Source of the DNA: Solirubrobacter sp963724195
GTDB lineage: Bacteria > Actinomycetota > Thermoleophilia > Solirubrobacterales > Solirubrobacteraceae
Assembly (NCBI GenBank): GCA_963724195.1
Contig: CAVRTQ010000010.1
Coordinates: 62,001 to 126,000, forward strand
Reading direction: 5' to 3'
Length of the DNA: 64,000 bases
The translations under genes and the position numbers were made by a program. The notes under the pieces are model-generated. The model saw nothing but the letters and a program-made list of their open reading frames with translations. It searched no databases and was not told the DNA's origin. Below are positions 17,537-26,984 of the stretch, one piece after another (position 1 is the stretch's first letter; each line of letters starts with the position of its first letter).

Positions 17537-17993
17537 GGTCCAGCGTCGCGACGGCCATCGCCGCCACGCCCTCCTCGCGCCCGACGAACCCCATCCGCTC
17601 GCCCGTCGTCGCCTTCACGTGCACGTCGGCGCCGACCGCCTCGCTCAGGACCGCCATGATCGCCGCCCGGTGCGGGGCGAGCTTCGGCCGCTCGAGCATC
17701 ACGGTCGCGTCCACGAACTCGACGCGCCAGCCCTCGGCGCGCACGCGCGCGACCGCCTCCCGCAGGAGCCCGATCGAGTCCGCGTCCTTGAAGGCGGAGT
17801 CGGTGTCGGGGAAGTGCTGGCCGATGTCGCCCATGGCCGCCGCGCCCAGGATCGCGTCGGTGATCGCGTGGGCGAGGACGTCCGCGTCGGAGTGCCCGTC
17901 CAGCCCGCGGTCGTGCGGGATCTCCACCCCGCCGAGCACGAGCCGTCGCCCTTCGGCGAAGCGATGCGAATCGATCCCGAGCCCGCTTCTCAC
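17529..17993 (-). CDS. ispF: 2-C-methyl-D-erythritol 2,4-cyclodiphosphate synthase
   Basis: The protein has 154 residues, the usual length. It cyclises CDP-methylerythritol phosphate in the MEP isoprenoid pathway. Metal ligands are in GIDSHRF (Asp and His) and HSDADVLAHA (His); the substrate loop is FPDTDSAFKDADS, and the C-terminal KATTGERMGFVGR binds the cytidine/phosphate. GTG 17993 overlaps the stop of the PHP gene (GTGA). ispD is one gene upstream, so the two MEP enzymes flank a histidinol-phosphatase-like gene. Confidence 0.97.
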   Translation of the reverse strand: MRSGLGIDSHRFAEGRRLVLGGVEIPHDRGLDGHSDADVLAHAITDAILGAAAMGDIGQHFPDTDSAFKDADSIGLLREAVARVRAEGWRVEFVDATVMLERPKLAPHRAAIMAVLSEAVGADVHVKATTGERMGFVGREEGVAAMAVATLDRG

Positions 17994-18820
17994 CCGATCG
18001 GCTCCAGCCGGCGCTGACGCTTCTCGAAGACGGCGAGCTCGTTCACACCGACCTCCTCGAGCAGCTTGACCGCGTCCTCGTACCGGAACGCGAGCTGGTC
18101 CGGGACGTGCGCGTCGCTCGACAGCGCGATCGGGATGCCGGCGTCGACCGCCATCTCCAGGAACGGCCGCGACGGGTAGATCTCGCCGACCGGCTTGCGC
18201 AGCCCGGCGGTGGAGACCTCCATCGCCACACCGCCTTCGAGCATCGCCTCGACGGCGGGCTCGTAGAAGTAGCGCAGGTCCTTCTCCGGGTACGGGCGCC
18301 CCTTGCCCCAGATCTTGACCAGGTCGGGGTGGGAGATGATGTCGAACAGGCCGCACGTCGCGGACTCGGCCAGCGCCTCGAAGTAGCGCGTCCACACGCG
18401 CTCCGGCGTCATCTCGTAGCGCCAGATGTCGGTCTCGTCGTCGAAGTCGACGGCGTGATCGCCGAGGAAGTGCACCGAGCCGACGACGTAGTCCCAGTCG
18501 TGCTTGTCGAGCAGCGCGCCCATCTTGCCGTCGCGCCCACGGATGTAGTCGGCCTCGAGCCCGAGCTTGAGGTCGGTCTCCTCGCGCACGAACTCGACGT
18601 AGCGATCGAGGTCGTCGACGGCGCTCTCGCGCCAGAACGGGTGCTGCCAGACGTCGAGCGCGGCGGTGAAGCGGTGGACGTGCTCGGCGACGCCCAATTC
18701 GGCGACGCCGCGCGACTCGGCGACCTCCCGGTAGTGCTCGGCGTTGGCGGCGGTGAAGTATCGGGAGGCCGGCGAGTCATCCCCGTCCGGCCGTAGGTGC
18801 ACGTGGTAATCAGTCAGCAT
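17990..18820 (-). CDS. PHP-domain phosphatase, histidinol-phosphatase (HisK)-like
   Basis: The 276 residues start MLTDYHVHLRPDG, the first metal motif (HxH). Later motifs are GVAEHVHRF, the GLEADY Glu, VVGSVHFLGDH, ISHPDLVK and SSDAHVPDQL, together giving the trinuclear metal site of the PHP fold. HisK proteins dephosphorylate histidinol phosphate; other PHP proteins are nucleotidases. No his genes are nearby, so the substrate is an inference. The gene starts 10 bp after the ispD stop and is coupled to ispF. Confidence 0.88.
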   Translation of the reverse strand: MLTDYHVHLRPDGDDSPASRYFTAANAEHYREVAESRGVAELGVAEHVHRFTAALDVWQHPFWRESAVDDLDRYVEFVREETDLKLGLEADYIRGRDGKMGALLDKHDWDYVVGSVHFLGDHAVDFDDETDIWRYEMTPERVWTRYFEALAESATCGLFDIISHPDLVKIWGKGRPYPEKDLRYFYEPAVEAMLEGGVAMEVSTAGLRKPVGEIYPSRPFLEMAVDAGIPIALSSDAHVPDQLAFRYEDAVKLLEEVGVNELAVFEKRQRRLEPIG

Positions 18821-18830
18821 TGCGTGCGAT

Positions 18831-19457
18831 TCAGGATCGCACGCGCTCTCCGAGCAGCAGCTCGGCGACGCGCAGGTCGTGCGGTGTCGTGACCTTGAAG
18901 TTCGCGGGAGAGGACTCCACGACGCGGACGGTGCCGCCGGCGCGCTCCACGAGCGACGCGTCGTCGGTGGCCTGCGCCAGCACCGAGACGTCCACGTTCA
19001 ACGCCGCCTCCAGCGCCGCGCGGCGGAAGGCCTGCGGCGTCTGCACCGCCCACAGGCGGGAGCGGTCGTGCGTGGCGACGACGACGTCGCCCTCGGCTTC
19101 CTTGATCGTGTCGGTCACGCGCGCGGCGGCGATCGCGCAGTCCGCCTCGTCCAGCGCCTCGACGACACGGGTGAACAGCGACGGCTCCACGAGCGGCCGC
19201 GCCGCGTCGTGCACGACGACATGGCCGGGTCCCCCGGCGCTCAACGCGGCGCGCACGGACTCGGACCGTGTAGCACCGCCGCGCACGCCGACGCAGCCGG
19301 CCGGCGCCTCAGCTCCGTCGGGCAGCGCGACGATGATCTCCGCGATCCCGGCCGCGCGCAGCGCGTCCACGGACCACTCGATCATCGGCCGGCCGGCGAC
19401 CGGCACGAACGCTTTCGGAACGGACGCTCCGAGCCGCGAGCCAGAGCCCGCGGCCAC
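18831..19457 (-). CDS. ispD: 2-C-methyl-D-erythritol 4-phosphate cytidylyltransferase
   Basis: This enzyme makes CDP-methylerythritol in the MEP pathway. The motifs AAGSGSRLGASVPKAFVPVAG, VVHDAARP, RLWAVQTPQAF and DDASLVERAGG are all in place. GTG 19457 gives 208 residues but cuts off the first beta strand (IALLV) that precedes AAGSG in the family. In frame upstream lie only CTG codons, at 19460 and 19484; the second gives LSSRSIALLVAAG and would start just before the carD stop. I think one of these CTGs may be the true start. Confidence 0.94.
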   Translation of the reverse strand: MAAGSGSRLGASVPKAFVPVAGRPMIEWSVDALRAAGIAEIIVALPDGAEAPAGCVGVRGGATRSESVRAALSAGGPGHVVVHDAARPLVEPSLFTRVVEALDEADCAIAAARVTDTIKEAEGDVVVATHDRSRLWAVQTPQAFRRAALEAALNVDVSVLAQATDDASLVERAGGTVRVVESSPANFKVTTPHDLRVAELLLGERVRS

Positions 19458-19476
19458 CAGAAGCGCGATTGACCTG

Positions 19477-20058
19477 CTACTCAGCGGACGCTGCGGACGC
19501 GGCGGCGAGCTCGTCAGCGGTGCGGAGCAGGATCTCGTCGAGGTAGGCCTCGGCCTCGTCCTCGGACTTCTCGAGCGCGTACATCATCTCCGACGCCAGG
19601 ATCTTCTTGGCGCGGGTGTACATCTGCTTCTCGCCGGTCGACAGGCCCTTGTCCTGCTCACGAACGGCAAGGTTGCGCACGACCTCGGCCAGCTCGTAGA
19701 TGTCGCCGGTCTTGATCTTGTCCCGGTTGTGCTTGAAGCGCCGGTTCCAGTTCTTGGGCATCTCCGACACGTCGGCGGCGAGAACGGCGAGGACCGCCTT
19801 GACGGTCTCCTCGTCGATCACCCGGCGCAGGCCCGCCTTGCCGGCGTTCGCACACGGGACCATGACCGTCATGTCGTTGTGAAGAATCTTGATCGTGAGG
19901 TACTCGCGCACCTCGCCGAGGATGTTCTTCTCTTCCTTCTTGACCACCTGGCCGGCCCCATGATGCGGGTAGACCACGTTGTCGCCGATCTCGAACTCGA
20001 TGTTGACGATTACACGCTCGATGTCGAGATCTTCGAGCTCAATAGCCGTGTCGGGAAT
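19477..20058 (-). CDS. carD: CarD-family RNA polymerase-binding regulator, probable ATT start
   Basis: CarD binds the RNAP beta subunit and stabilises open promoters; it is essential in mycobacteria. The Tudor-like domain contains FEIGDNVVYPHHGAGQV, and the C-terminal helical DNA-binding part NWNRRFKHNRDKIKTGDIYELAEVVRNL is clear. A GTG at 19977 falls inside the Tudor core (the second V of NVVYPHH), so it cannot be the start. In frame upstream there is no ATG, GTG or TTG. There is ATT at 20058, 5 nt after GGAGGAA, giving 193 residues beginning MPDTAIELEDLDIERVIVN. In B. subtilis the equivalent place between disA and ispD holds yacL. Confidence 0.92.
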   Translation of the reverse strand: MPDTAIELEDLDIERVIVNIEFEIGDNVVYPHHGAGQVVKKEEKNILGEVREYLTIKILHNDMTVMVPCANAGKAGLRRVIDEETVKAVLAVLAADVSEMPKNWNRRFKHNRDKIKTGDIYELAEVVRNLAVREQDKGLSTGEKQMYTRAKKILASEMMYALEKSEDEAEAYLDEILLRTADELAAASAASAE

Positions 20059-20070
20059 GGGGGTTCCTCC
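20056..20070 (-). promoter_or_regulatory. strong ribosome binding site in front of ATT
   Basis: On the minus strand GGAGGAA (20070-20064), five C residues and then ATT (20058-20056). The spacing is ideal for initiation, and no canonical start codon is available nearby. This is why I place the carD start here. Confidence 0.6.
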
Positions 20071-20108
20071 TTCAAGCCGGGTCCGCGTGCCGGACCGTTC
20101 AGCGGGGT

Positions 20109-21224
20109 TCAGGTTTGCAAGTAGCGATCCACGAGGTTGATCTCCTGTAGACGGCGAAGACCCTCGCGGATGTCCTTCGCCCGGATTTCTCCAACGCCCT
20201 CCACCGACTCCAGCTCGGGGTCGGTGGCGGCGAGAATCTCGTCCAGCCCGCGGAACTCGCGAACGATGTTCTGCACCACCAGCTTCGGAAGCCTTGGGAT
20301 GCGGCCCAGGATGCGATATCCACGGGGCGAGACGGGATAGTCCAGCGTGTTGACCTTGCGGTCGTAGCCGAGCAGCTCGGCGAGGCGACCGAAGTCCAGC
20401 AAGTCCTGATGGGGGAGGCGCGAGATGCCGTCGAGCGCCATGGCGAAGGCGTCCTCGACCGGGTCGGCCAGATAGTCGTGCAGCAGCGCGGCCTTGTCGC
20501 CCGCGACGCCGACCATCGTCTCCTCGAGCTGCATCTCGATGAGCCGGCCCTCGGTGCCGAGCTCCACGATGTAGCGCTCGATCTCCACGGCCATGCGCGT
20601 GACGAGCTCAGCGCGCTGGAGGACCGTGAGCACGTCGTGCAGCGTGACGCCGCCTTCGAACTCCAGCGCCGTGAGGCGCGTGGAGACCTGATCCAGACGG
20701 GAGCGGTACTTGTCCAGCGTCGCCAGGGCCTGGTTGGCCTTGGCGAGCACCGCCGGGATCTCCTCGAGGATGTACTTCGCGCCGTCGACGTAGAGCGAGA
20801 CGACGTCGCGACGCTGCGAGACGGCGATGACCAGGGCGTCCGTCTGCTTGGAGATGCGCTCGGCCGTGCGGTGGCGGGTGCCGGTCTCCGACGTGAGAAT
20901 CGTCGGGTCGGGCATCAGCTGCACGTTGCACCAGGCGATCTTCGTCGCGTTGACGTTCAGCGCGATCGCGCCGTCCATCTTCGCGAGCTGATAGACGAGC
21001 GCCGGCGTGTAGTCGATATCCAGCCGGATACCGCCTGAGAACAGGAACGCCAGCTCGTCGGGATCGCCGATGACGATCAGCCCGCCGGTACGCGCGTGGA
21101 CGATGTTGTCGATACCTTCACGGACCGCGGTCCCGGGCGCGACCATCTCGAGGGCCTTGACCAACCGGGGCTCCTGCCGCGCTTCGAGCTCATTGAGCTC
21201 TTCCCCTGATCGCGGCTGCATCAC
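20109..21224 (-). CDS. disA: DNA integrity scanning protein, diadenylate cyclase
   Basis: DisA makes c-di-AMP from two ATP and slides along DNA. The 371 residues include the DAC domain (about 10-150) with catalytic KMDGAIAL (DGA) and GTRHRTAERI (RHR), a coiled linker (about 160-230), and a C-terminal helix-hairpin-helix region (LESVEGVGEIRAKDIREGL). Every catalytic motif is intact, so c-di-AMP signalling is expected. GTG 21224 is preceded at 6 nt by TAGAAT, suggesting a leaderless transcript. The neighbours radA and carD match the radA-disA order in firmicutes. Confidence 0.97.
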   Translation of the reverse strand: MMQPRSGEELNELEARQEPRLVKALEMVAPGTAVREGIDNIVHARTGGLIVIGDPDELAFLFSGGIRLDIDYTPALVYQLAKMDGAIALNVNATKIAWCNVQLMPDPTILTSETGTRHRTAERISKQTDALVIAVSQRRDVVSLYVDGAKYILEEIPAVLAKANQALATLDKYRSRLDQVSTRLTALEFEGGVTLHDVLTVLQRAELVTRMAVEIERYIVELGTEGRLIEMQLEETMVGVAGDKAALLHDYLADPVEDAFAMALDGISRLPHQDLLDFGRLAELLGYDRKVNTLDYPVSPRGYRILGRIPRLPKLVVQNIVREFRGLDEILAATDPELESVEGVGEIRAKDIREGLRRLQEINLVDRYLQT

Positions 21225-21230
21225 GATGTA

Positions 21231-21236
21231 ATTCTA
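21231..21236 (-). promoter_or_regulatory. disA -10 box, leaderless promoter candidate
   Basis: TAGAAT lies on the minus strand, followed by TACATC and then the GTG start codon. It differs from TATAAT at one base and is in an AT-rich island unusual for this genome. No good -35 is seen 17 bp upstream, which is common for CarD-assisted promoters. Confidence 0.55.
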
Positions 21237-21309
21237 GCAGCTACTTAAGCGCTATTTAGCCCCTCAATTCCCCGGTCTAGAGCCAAAAAAGCGGCTTGAC
21301 GAAACTCGT

Positions 21310-22662
21310 TCAGGCTGCTACGCGGGAAGCCGGTGCACCGAGCGCGGCGCGCACGGCAGCCCGCAAGGTGGGGGTCTGCGCACCGGGTGACAGGACGGGC
21401 CGGAGCCCGAACTTCGCCGCCTCGGCGAGCCGCCGGTCCTCATGGCCGACGGAGCGCAGCTCGCCCGTCAGTCCGATCTCGCCGAAGCACGCGATCGGCG
21501 TGCTTTCCCCCATGGTCACGCCCCGAACGGCGCTCGCCACGGCCAGTGCGACGGCGAGATCTGCGCCTGGTTCGTCAATTCTCACCCCGCCCGCGACGTT
21601 GACGAAGACATCGGAGGACCCGACCCCGATCCCCGCGTGCCGGCCGAGCACGGCGAGCACCAGCGCGAGCCGGTTGCGGTCGATGCCGTTGACCACCCGA
21701 CGCGGCGGGACGAGCTCCGACGGCGACACGAGCGCCTGGACCTCGACGAGCAGCGGCCGCGACCCCTCCATCGCCGCCAGCACGACGCTGCCGGGCGCCC
21801 GCGTGGCCTCGCCCACGAAGCGCGCCGAGGCGTCCTGGACCTCGACCAGCCCGCCGGAGTGCATCTCGAACACGCCGACGTCGTTCGTGGAGCCGAACCG
21901 GTTCTTGAGTGCCCGGATCGTGCGGTACGTGCGCTCGCGCTCGCCCTCGAACTGGAGCACGCAGTCCACGAGGTGCTCGAGCACGCGCGGCCCGGCCAGC
22001 GCACCCTCCTTCGTGACGTGGCCGACGAGCAGCACCGCGATGCTGCGCGACTTGGCCACGCGCGTGATCCGGTCCGCGACCTCGCGCACCTGCCCGACCG
22101 ACCCCGCCGCACCGGACAGGTCGGCGGCGTGCAGCGTCTGCACCGAGTCGATCACGCACACGTCGGGCGCTTCGGCCTCCAGCGTGGCGAGCACCGTGTC
22201 CAGGTCGGTCTCCGCCAGCACGGGCACCTGCAGCGCCGCGCCGGCCAGCCGCTCGGCCCTGAGCCGGATCTGCGCCGCGGACTCCTCCCCGGAGACGTAG
22301 AGCGTCTTGCGCCCCGCCCCCTCGAGGTTCCCGAGCGCCATGTTCGTGAGCGTCGACTTGCCGATGCCGGGCGACCCACCGAGCAGCACGAGCGAGCCGG
22401 GCACGAGCCCGCCGCCCAGCACCCGATCCAGCTCGCCGATGCCGGTGAGCAGCCGCGCGTGCTTCTCCGCCGCGACCTCTGCGAGCCGCGTGGGCCGGCC
22501 CGCGGCCGCGCGCGGCGCCGCGGCACGCCCGTTCGCCGCCGGCTTGCCGCGCGTCTCCTCCGTGAGCGTGTTCCACTCGTTGCAGCCGGGGCACTGCCCC
22601 ATCCAGCGCGGCGTCTCGGCGGCACAGGCGGAACAGACGAAGACGGTGGACGCGCGGGGCAT
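21310..22662 (-). CDS. radA: DNA repair protein RadA (Sms)
   Basis: The 450-residue protein has the three RadA parts in order: a C4 zinc finger (VCSACAAETPRWMGQCPGC, residues about 9-27), a RecA-like ATPase with GGSPGIGKST, the RadA-specific KNRFG motif, and a Lon-like C-terminal domain (GIRIDEPGADLAVALAVASA). It acts in branch migration during recombination. ATG 22662 is preceded by TACGTT at exactly 7 nt, so it may be leaderless. It leads the radA-disA-carD-ispD set. A long palindrome follows upstream. Confidence 0.97.
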   Translation of the reverse strand: MPRASTVFVCSACAAETPRWMGQCPGCNEWNTLTEETRGKPAANGRAAAPRAAAGRPTRLAEVAAEKHARLLTGIGELDRVLGGGLVPGSLVLLGGSPGIGKSTLTNMALGNLEGAGRKTLYVSGEESAAQIRLRAERLAGAALQVPVLAETDLDTVLATLEAEAPDVCVIDSVQTLHAADLSGAAGSVGQVREVADRITRVAKSRSIAVLLVGHVTKEGALAGPRVLEHLVDCVLQFEGERERTYRTIRALKNRFGSTNDVGVFEMHSGGLVEVQDASARFVGEATRAPGSVVLAAMEGSRPLLVEVQALVSPSELVPPRRVVNGIDRNRLALVLAVLGRHAGIGVGSSDVFVNVAGGVRIDEPGADLAVALAVASAVRGVTMGESTPIACFGEIGLTGELRSVGHEDRRLAEAAKFGLRPVLSPGAQTPTLRAAVRAALGAPASRVAA

Positions 22663-22722
22663 GTCGATGAACGTAGGTGCCGGGGCGGACGTTCTCGCCC
22701 CCTTTGTGCCGCGTGGCTGGGG

Positions 22723-23010
22723 TGGCTAGAGCGCGCCGGGGCGGAGAACGGCGGCGAGGAGAACTCGTGACGAACAGCAACTGCTCATCGATGGGGTGGT
22801 GAGCCCGCGCCGCGGCAGCGTACTTAGCTGGGTTGTGCCGCCTCAGGCGGCTAAACCCAGCCCGTGGCTGGGTTTGCCGCGCTGAGGCCGACATAACCCA
22901 GCCACGCAGCGCGCCGCGCGCGCGGGCTCACCACCCCCTTACCAGCGCAGTTGCCGTTCGTTTCGAGTTCTCCTCGCCGCCCAGCCCAACCCGCGCGGCC
23001 GCTCTAACCA
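22723..23010. repeat. nested palindrome of about 288 bp between radA and the AfsR-like gene
   Basis: The left half from 22723 matches the reverse complement of the right half ending at 23010. Shared blocks, outside to inside, are TAGAGCG, GGCGGCGAGGAGAACTCG, ACGAAC, GCAACTGC, GGGTGGTGAGCCCGCG and a core of two hairpins with GCTGGGTT/AACCCAGC stems (22838-22860 and 22866-22902). The arms differ by scattered substitutions and short gaps. The right end includes the TAG stop (23004-23006) of the AfsR-like gene. No ORF of note lies inside. It fills the stretch 22663-23003, which has no gene. Confidence 0.85.
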
Positions 23011-26000
23011 GCGCGAGCCGGCACCAACCGCCGCGCCCGCTCCGCCAACACGACCATCCCCAACGCGTCCGCGACCAGGATGGCGTCGGCCAACAACTCG
23101 GACGCCCGCGCGTCCTCGCCCTGCGCGAGCAACATCTCCGCCCACGCGACCTTCGTCCGCGCTTCGAACGGCCGGGCGCCCATGGCCGCGTGCATCTCCT
23201 GCGCCGCCGCGTAGTGCGACTCCGCCAGTGCGTAGCGCCCCTGCGCCGTGGCCAGCAGCCCCAGCAGCCACGAGGCGGACCCGTTGAAGGTCGCGTTGCG
23301 CCCCACCACGACGTTGCGCCCCGCGTACGGCTCGAGCATGGCGTAGAGCTCCGCGGCCCGCACCGAGTCCCCCAACGCCCCGCACACCTCGGCCATCAGC
23401 GTGATCGCCACGAGCCAGTTCGCATCGCGCGGGAAGGCCGCGAACCCTTCACCGGCGGCCGCTTCGAACTCCGCGCGCGCCTCGTCCGGGCGACCCAGCT
23501 CGATCAGCAGCAGCGCCAGCGCCGAACGCCACGCCGGGATCGCGGGGTAGAGCTCGATGAAGTTGCGCACCGCGCCCTCGACCTCCGCCAGGCGGCCTTG
23601 CTCGCGGCGGATCGAGTACATGCACTGCGCGTAGTAGTGCAGGGCGTTCTCGGCCTGACCGCGCTGGCCGATCGCGAGCGTCTCCTGGGCGAGCCGCTCG
23701 GCCTCGTCGAAGCGGCCGTCGAGCAGCGCGCGGGTCGCACGGAACAGGCCGGCCCACCACAGCCAGATCGGGCGATGCAGCGCGTCGGCGAGCTTCGACA
23801 CCGCCGCGATCTGGATGTCGACGCCGTCGATGTCGCCGAGCTCCATCAGGTCGATGATCGTCCACGCGGCGCCCTGCAGCTCGAGCTCGGGGTCGCCGGT
23901 CTCCTCGGCCACGTCCCGCAGCTCGGCGGCCACCGCGAGCCGCTCCTCGGTGTTCTCGGGCCGCCACAGGGCGTAGTGGCGCGCGTCCAGGCAGGCGGCG
24001 AGCGTCCGCGGGTCGCCCATCCGGCGGGCGATCCGCACGGCCTCGTCCGACAACGACAGCCGCAGCTCCGGCTCGCCCGCGTAGTACAGCTCGAGCGACG
24101 TCCGCGCGAGCAGCCGCGCACGGAGCGGTGAGTCGTCCTCGGAGAGCTCGGTCAGCGCCTCGTCGAGCAGGGCGACCCGCTCGGGGTCCGAGCGTGACAG
24201 CGCCGACCACGGCCCCGCCAGCCCGAGCGCGCCGCGCGTGAGCAACACCGGGTCCCGCAACCCCCGTGCGGTCCGGATCGCGGCGCTGAAGCTCTCGCGG
24301 GCCTCCGCCTCCATCCCGGCCCGCTCCTCCGAAGCGCCCAGGGCCAGCAGCAGCTCCGCCCGCACGTGGTCGTCCACCGCGCCCGACAGCTCCCGCGCCT
24401 TCAAGGCCGCCCGGTAGTGCTGCGCGGCCTCCTCCCAGGCCAGCAGCCGGTCGGCGCGGCGCGCGGCGGCCAGCGCGAAGTCGATCGCCCGGTCGGGCCG
24501 CTCCACCGGCGCCGCCTGCGCGAAGTGGTGCGCGAGCATCGCCAGGTGCGGGTCCAGGTCGCTGCCGCGCAAGGACACCAGCGTCTCGCCCACCCGCCCG
24601 TGCAGCCGCGCGCGGCGCAGCTGGGAGATCGAGTCGTACAGCGTCGCGCGGACCAGCGCGTGCGTGAAGCCGTAGCGCCCGACGTGCCCGATCTCCCGCA
24701 GCACGCGCGCCTCGACGCCTTCCTCGAGCGCCTCCACGAGCTCGTCGTCCCCCTGCGAGACGACCGTCGCCAGGACGTCGTAGTCGAACTCGCGCCCGAT
24801 CACCGACGCCACGAGCAGGACGCCGCGCGTGGGCTCGGTGAGCTTGCGCAGCCGCCGCGAGGTGACCTCGCGCACGCCCTCGGGCACGCCCGCCTGCTCG
24901 AGCGTGACCTCCTCCGAGAGCGCGCCCGCCGTGTCGCGGACGTGGCGCACGACCTCCTCGATGAAGAACGGGTTGCCCTCGGTCTCACCCGCCAGCGCGC
25001 GCACGAACGCCTCCGAGGCCGGCGCGTGGGCCAGCTCGGCCACGAGCTCGCCCACCTCGAGCTCCGCGAGCCCGCCGAGCTCCAGGCGCCGCAGCGTCCC
25101 TTCGCGGCGCAGGTCGCCGATCAGCTCGTGCAACGGGTCGCGGTCGGAGACCTCGCTCTCGCGGTAGGTGCCGAGGAACAGCACCCGGCGCGGCGCGGGC
25201 GCGCGCACGAGATGCCGCAGCAGCTGGAGCGTCGGCCGGTCCGCCCACTGCAGGTCGTCGAACACGAGCACCACCGGCGCCTCCGCGCCGATCTCGCCCA
25301 GCAACGCGGCCACGGCGTCGAAGAAGCGGAAGCGCTGCGCGTCCGCCTCCGCGCCGCTCACGTTCCCGCCCCCGCCGGTGGAGGAATGGTCGGCGGGCGG
25401 GGCCCCGAACTCCGGCAGCAGGATCGCGAGCTCCGCCGCGCGCGGGCCCAGCCGGTCGCGCAGGGCGTCCAGCGGCGCGCCCGCCGACCACCCGCGCAGC
25501 ATCTCGACCACCGGCTGGTAGAGCGACAGGGTCTCCTCGTCGAAGCGCCCGTAGAGCACCGCCGCGCCGTCCGCGTACGCGCGGGAGGCCACCTCGGCCA
25601 CGAGCCGCGTCTTGCCGATCCCGGCGTCGCCCGCCAGCAGCACCAGCGCGCGCTGTCCCTCGGAGGCCTCACGCCAGCAGCGCTCCAGGAAGGCGAGCTC
25701 GACCCCGCGCCCGATCAGCGAGTGGCGATCCACCGCGGCGGCCAGCGGCGGCGGCCACGGCGCGGGCTCCAGGGCCACCGGTAAGGCGGCCACGGGGGCG
25801 GGGGCGCGGTGCGCGGGCGCCGGCTCGCCGCGGAGCACGCGCTCGAACACGGTCATCGCCGCCTGCCCGGGCGTCGTGCCCAGCTCCTCGCGCAGCAGCG
25901 AGCGCAGCTCCTCGAACGCGCGCAGCGCCTCGGCCGGGTTCCCGGCGGCCTCGTGGACCTCCATCAGCAGGCGATGGGCGGACTCGCGGAAGGGCGCGGC

Positions 26001-26571
26001 GGCGATCGCGGCGCGCGCGGCCTGCTCGGCCGCGCCCAGCTCGCGCCCGCCCTGGCGCAGCCCGGCCTCGGCCAGCGTCTCCAGTCCGCGCAGGCGCAGC
26101 GTGTCCAGCTCCCGCCGCTGCTCGGCCGCCCAGCCGCCCTCGGCGTCGGGCAGGAACGTCTGCAGGTCGGTGAGCAGCGCGTCGCGGGCCCGGACGGCCG
26201 CCAGGGCGTGGTCGCCGGCCTCCATCGCGGTCTCGGCGGCGAGGATCGCGGCCCGCGAGGCCTCGATGTCCACGACGACGGAGCCCTCGAAGTTGCAGGC
26301 GCAGCTCGCCGCGCCCCGTCAGCACGCCTTCGCCCAGCGCGCGGCGCAGCTTCGACAGCAGCGCGCTCAGCGCGGAGTCGGCCGCGGCGGGCGGGCCCTC
26401 GGGCCACAGCGCGTCGATGAGCTCGTCGCGCGGGCAGCCGCGACTGCGATTGAGCACGAGGTAGGCGAACAGCAGGCGCCCTTGGCGCCCCGGGAGCCCT
26501 GCGTCCAGTCGATGCCCGTTCGCTTCGACCAGCACGGGCCCGCACAAGCGGATGTCCCAGCCTTCGTCCAC
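23004..26571 (-). CDS. AfsR/SARP-like regulator: winged helix, BTAD, AAA ATPase and TPR, one frame break near 26285
   Basis: GTG 26571 begins an OmpR-type winged helix (IRLCGPVLVEANG, then LLFAYLVLNRSRGCPRDELIDALWP). One extra base near 26285 breaks the frame; LRLQ continues as FEGSVVVDIEAS. Next come the BTAD repeat domain (about 95-240), an ATPase with GDAGIGKTR and VLVFDDLQWADRPT, and a long TPR-like C-terminus. Total about 1189 residues. There is no C-terminal LuxR helix-turn-helix. Such proteins sense a ligand or partner and activate transcription, often of secondary metabolism, but no biosynthetic cluster is visible here. The target is unknown. Confidence 0.88.
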
Positions 26572-26984
26572 CTTCTGAGGGGCAAGCTACCGGCTCGCCA
26601 AGGTTTCTCCAAGGTTTAGTCAACCGGAGAAGCGCATCATTCCGATTGCGGCCTACGGATTGACCCCCCGGAGGCCGTGGCGACACGGAAGTCGTATTGA
26701 CATAGGCGGGGAAGTCGACATTGGCTCGGCGGCTTCCACGTCATGCACCAGGGATCGTCTGACCCACGAATCCCTCCTCCATACGGCGCCGGCACTCCCT
26801 CCGTCCGGCGCCTCGGGGCGGACCGCCGATTGACCCCCGGCACACCGCTTCCCAGCATCAACGAGTGGCCCGCCTTCCCCGGCGGGCCACTCGTCGTGTC
26901 GCCCAGGGGGCGACACTTGGGCGAGTTCGGCGAGGCCGCGTCGCGCGGCGAAGCGGCACGCGAACTCGCGGGGCGGCGAGGGCG
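26572..26984. other. 413-bp gap holding tandem stem-loops
   Basis: No credible gene is seen between the divergent AfsR-like start and the 3' end of the PLP-enzyme gene. The AfsR side has a TAGCTT box (minus strand) 12 nt before the GTG. The other side holds three consecutive stem-loops at 26861-26969. The middle (26600-26850) shows nothing I can name. Confidence 0.6.
26861..26969 (-). terminator. three tandem stem-loops downstream of the PLP-enzyme gene
   Basis: Loop 1: ACGAGTGGCCCGCC (26861-26874) pairs perfectly with 26881-26894. Loop 2: GTGTCGCCC (26896-26904) pairs with 26908-26916. Loop 3: GCGAGTTCG (26921-26929) pairs with 26961-26969. There is no T tract. They lie directly after the stop of the gene at 26985 on the minus strand, so a termination or mRNA-stabilising role is likely. 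Confidence 0.6.
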
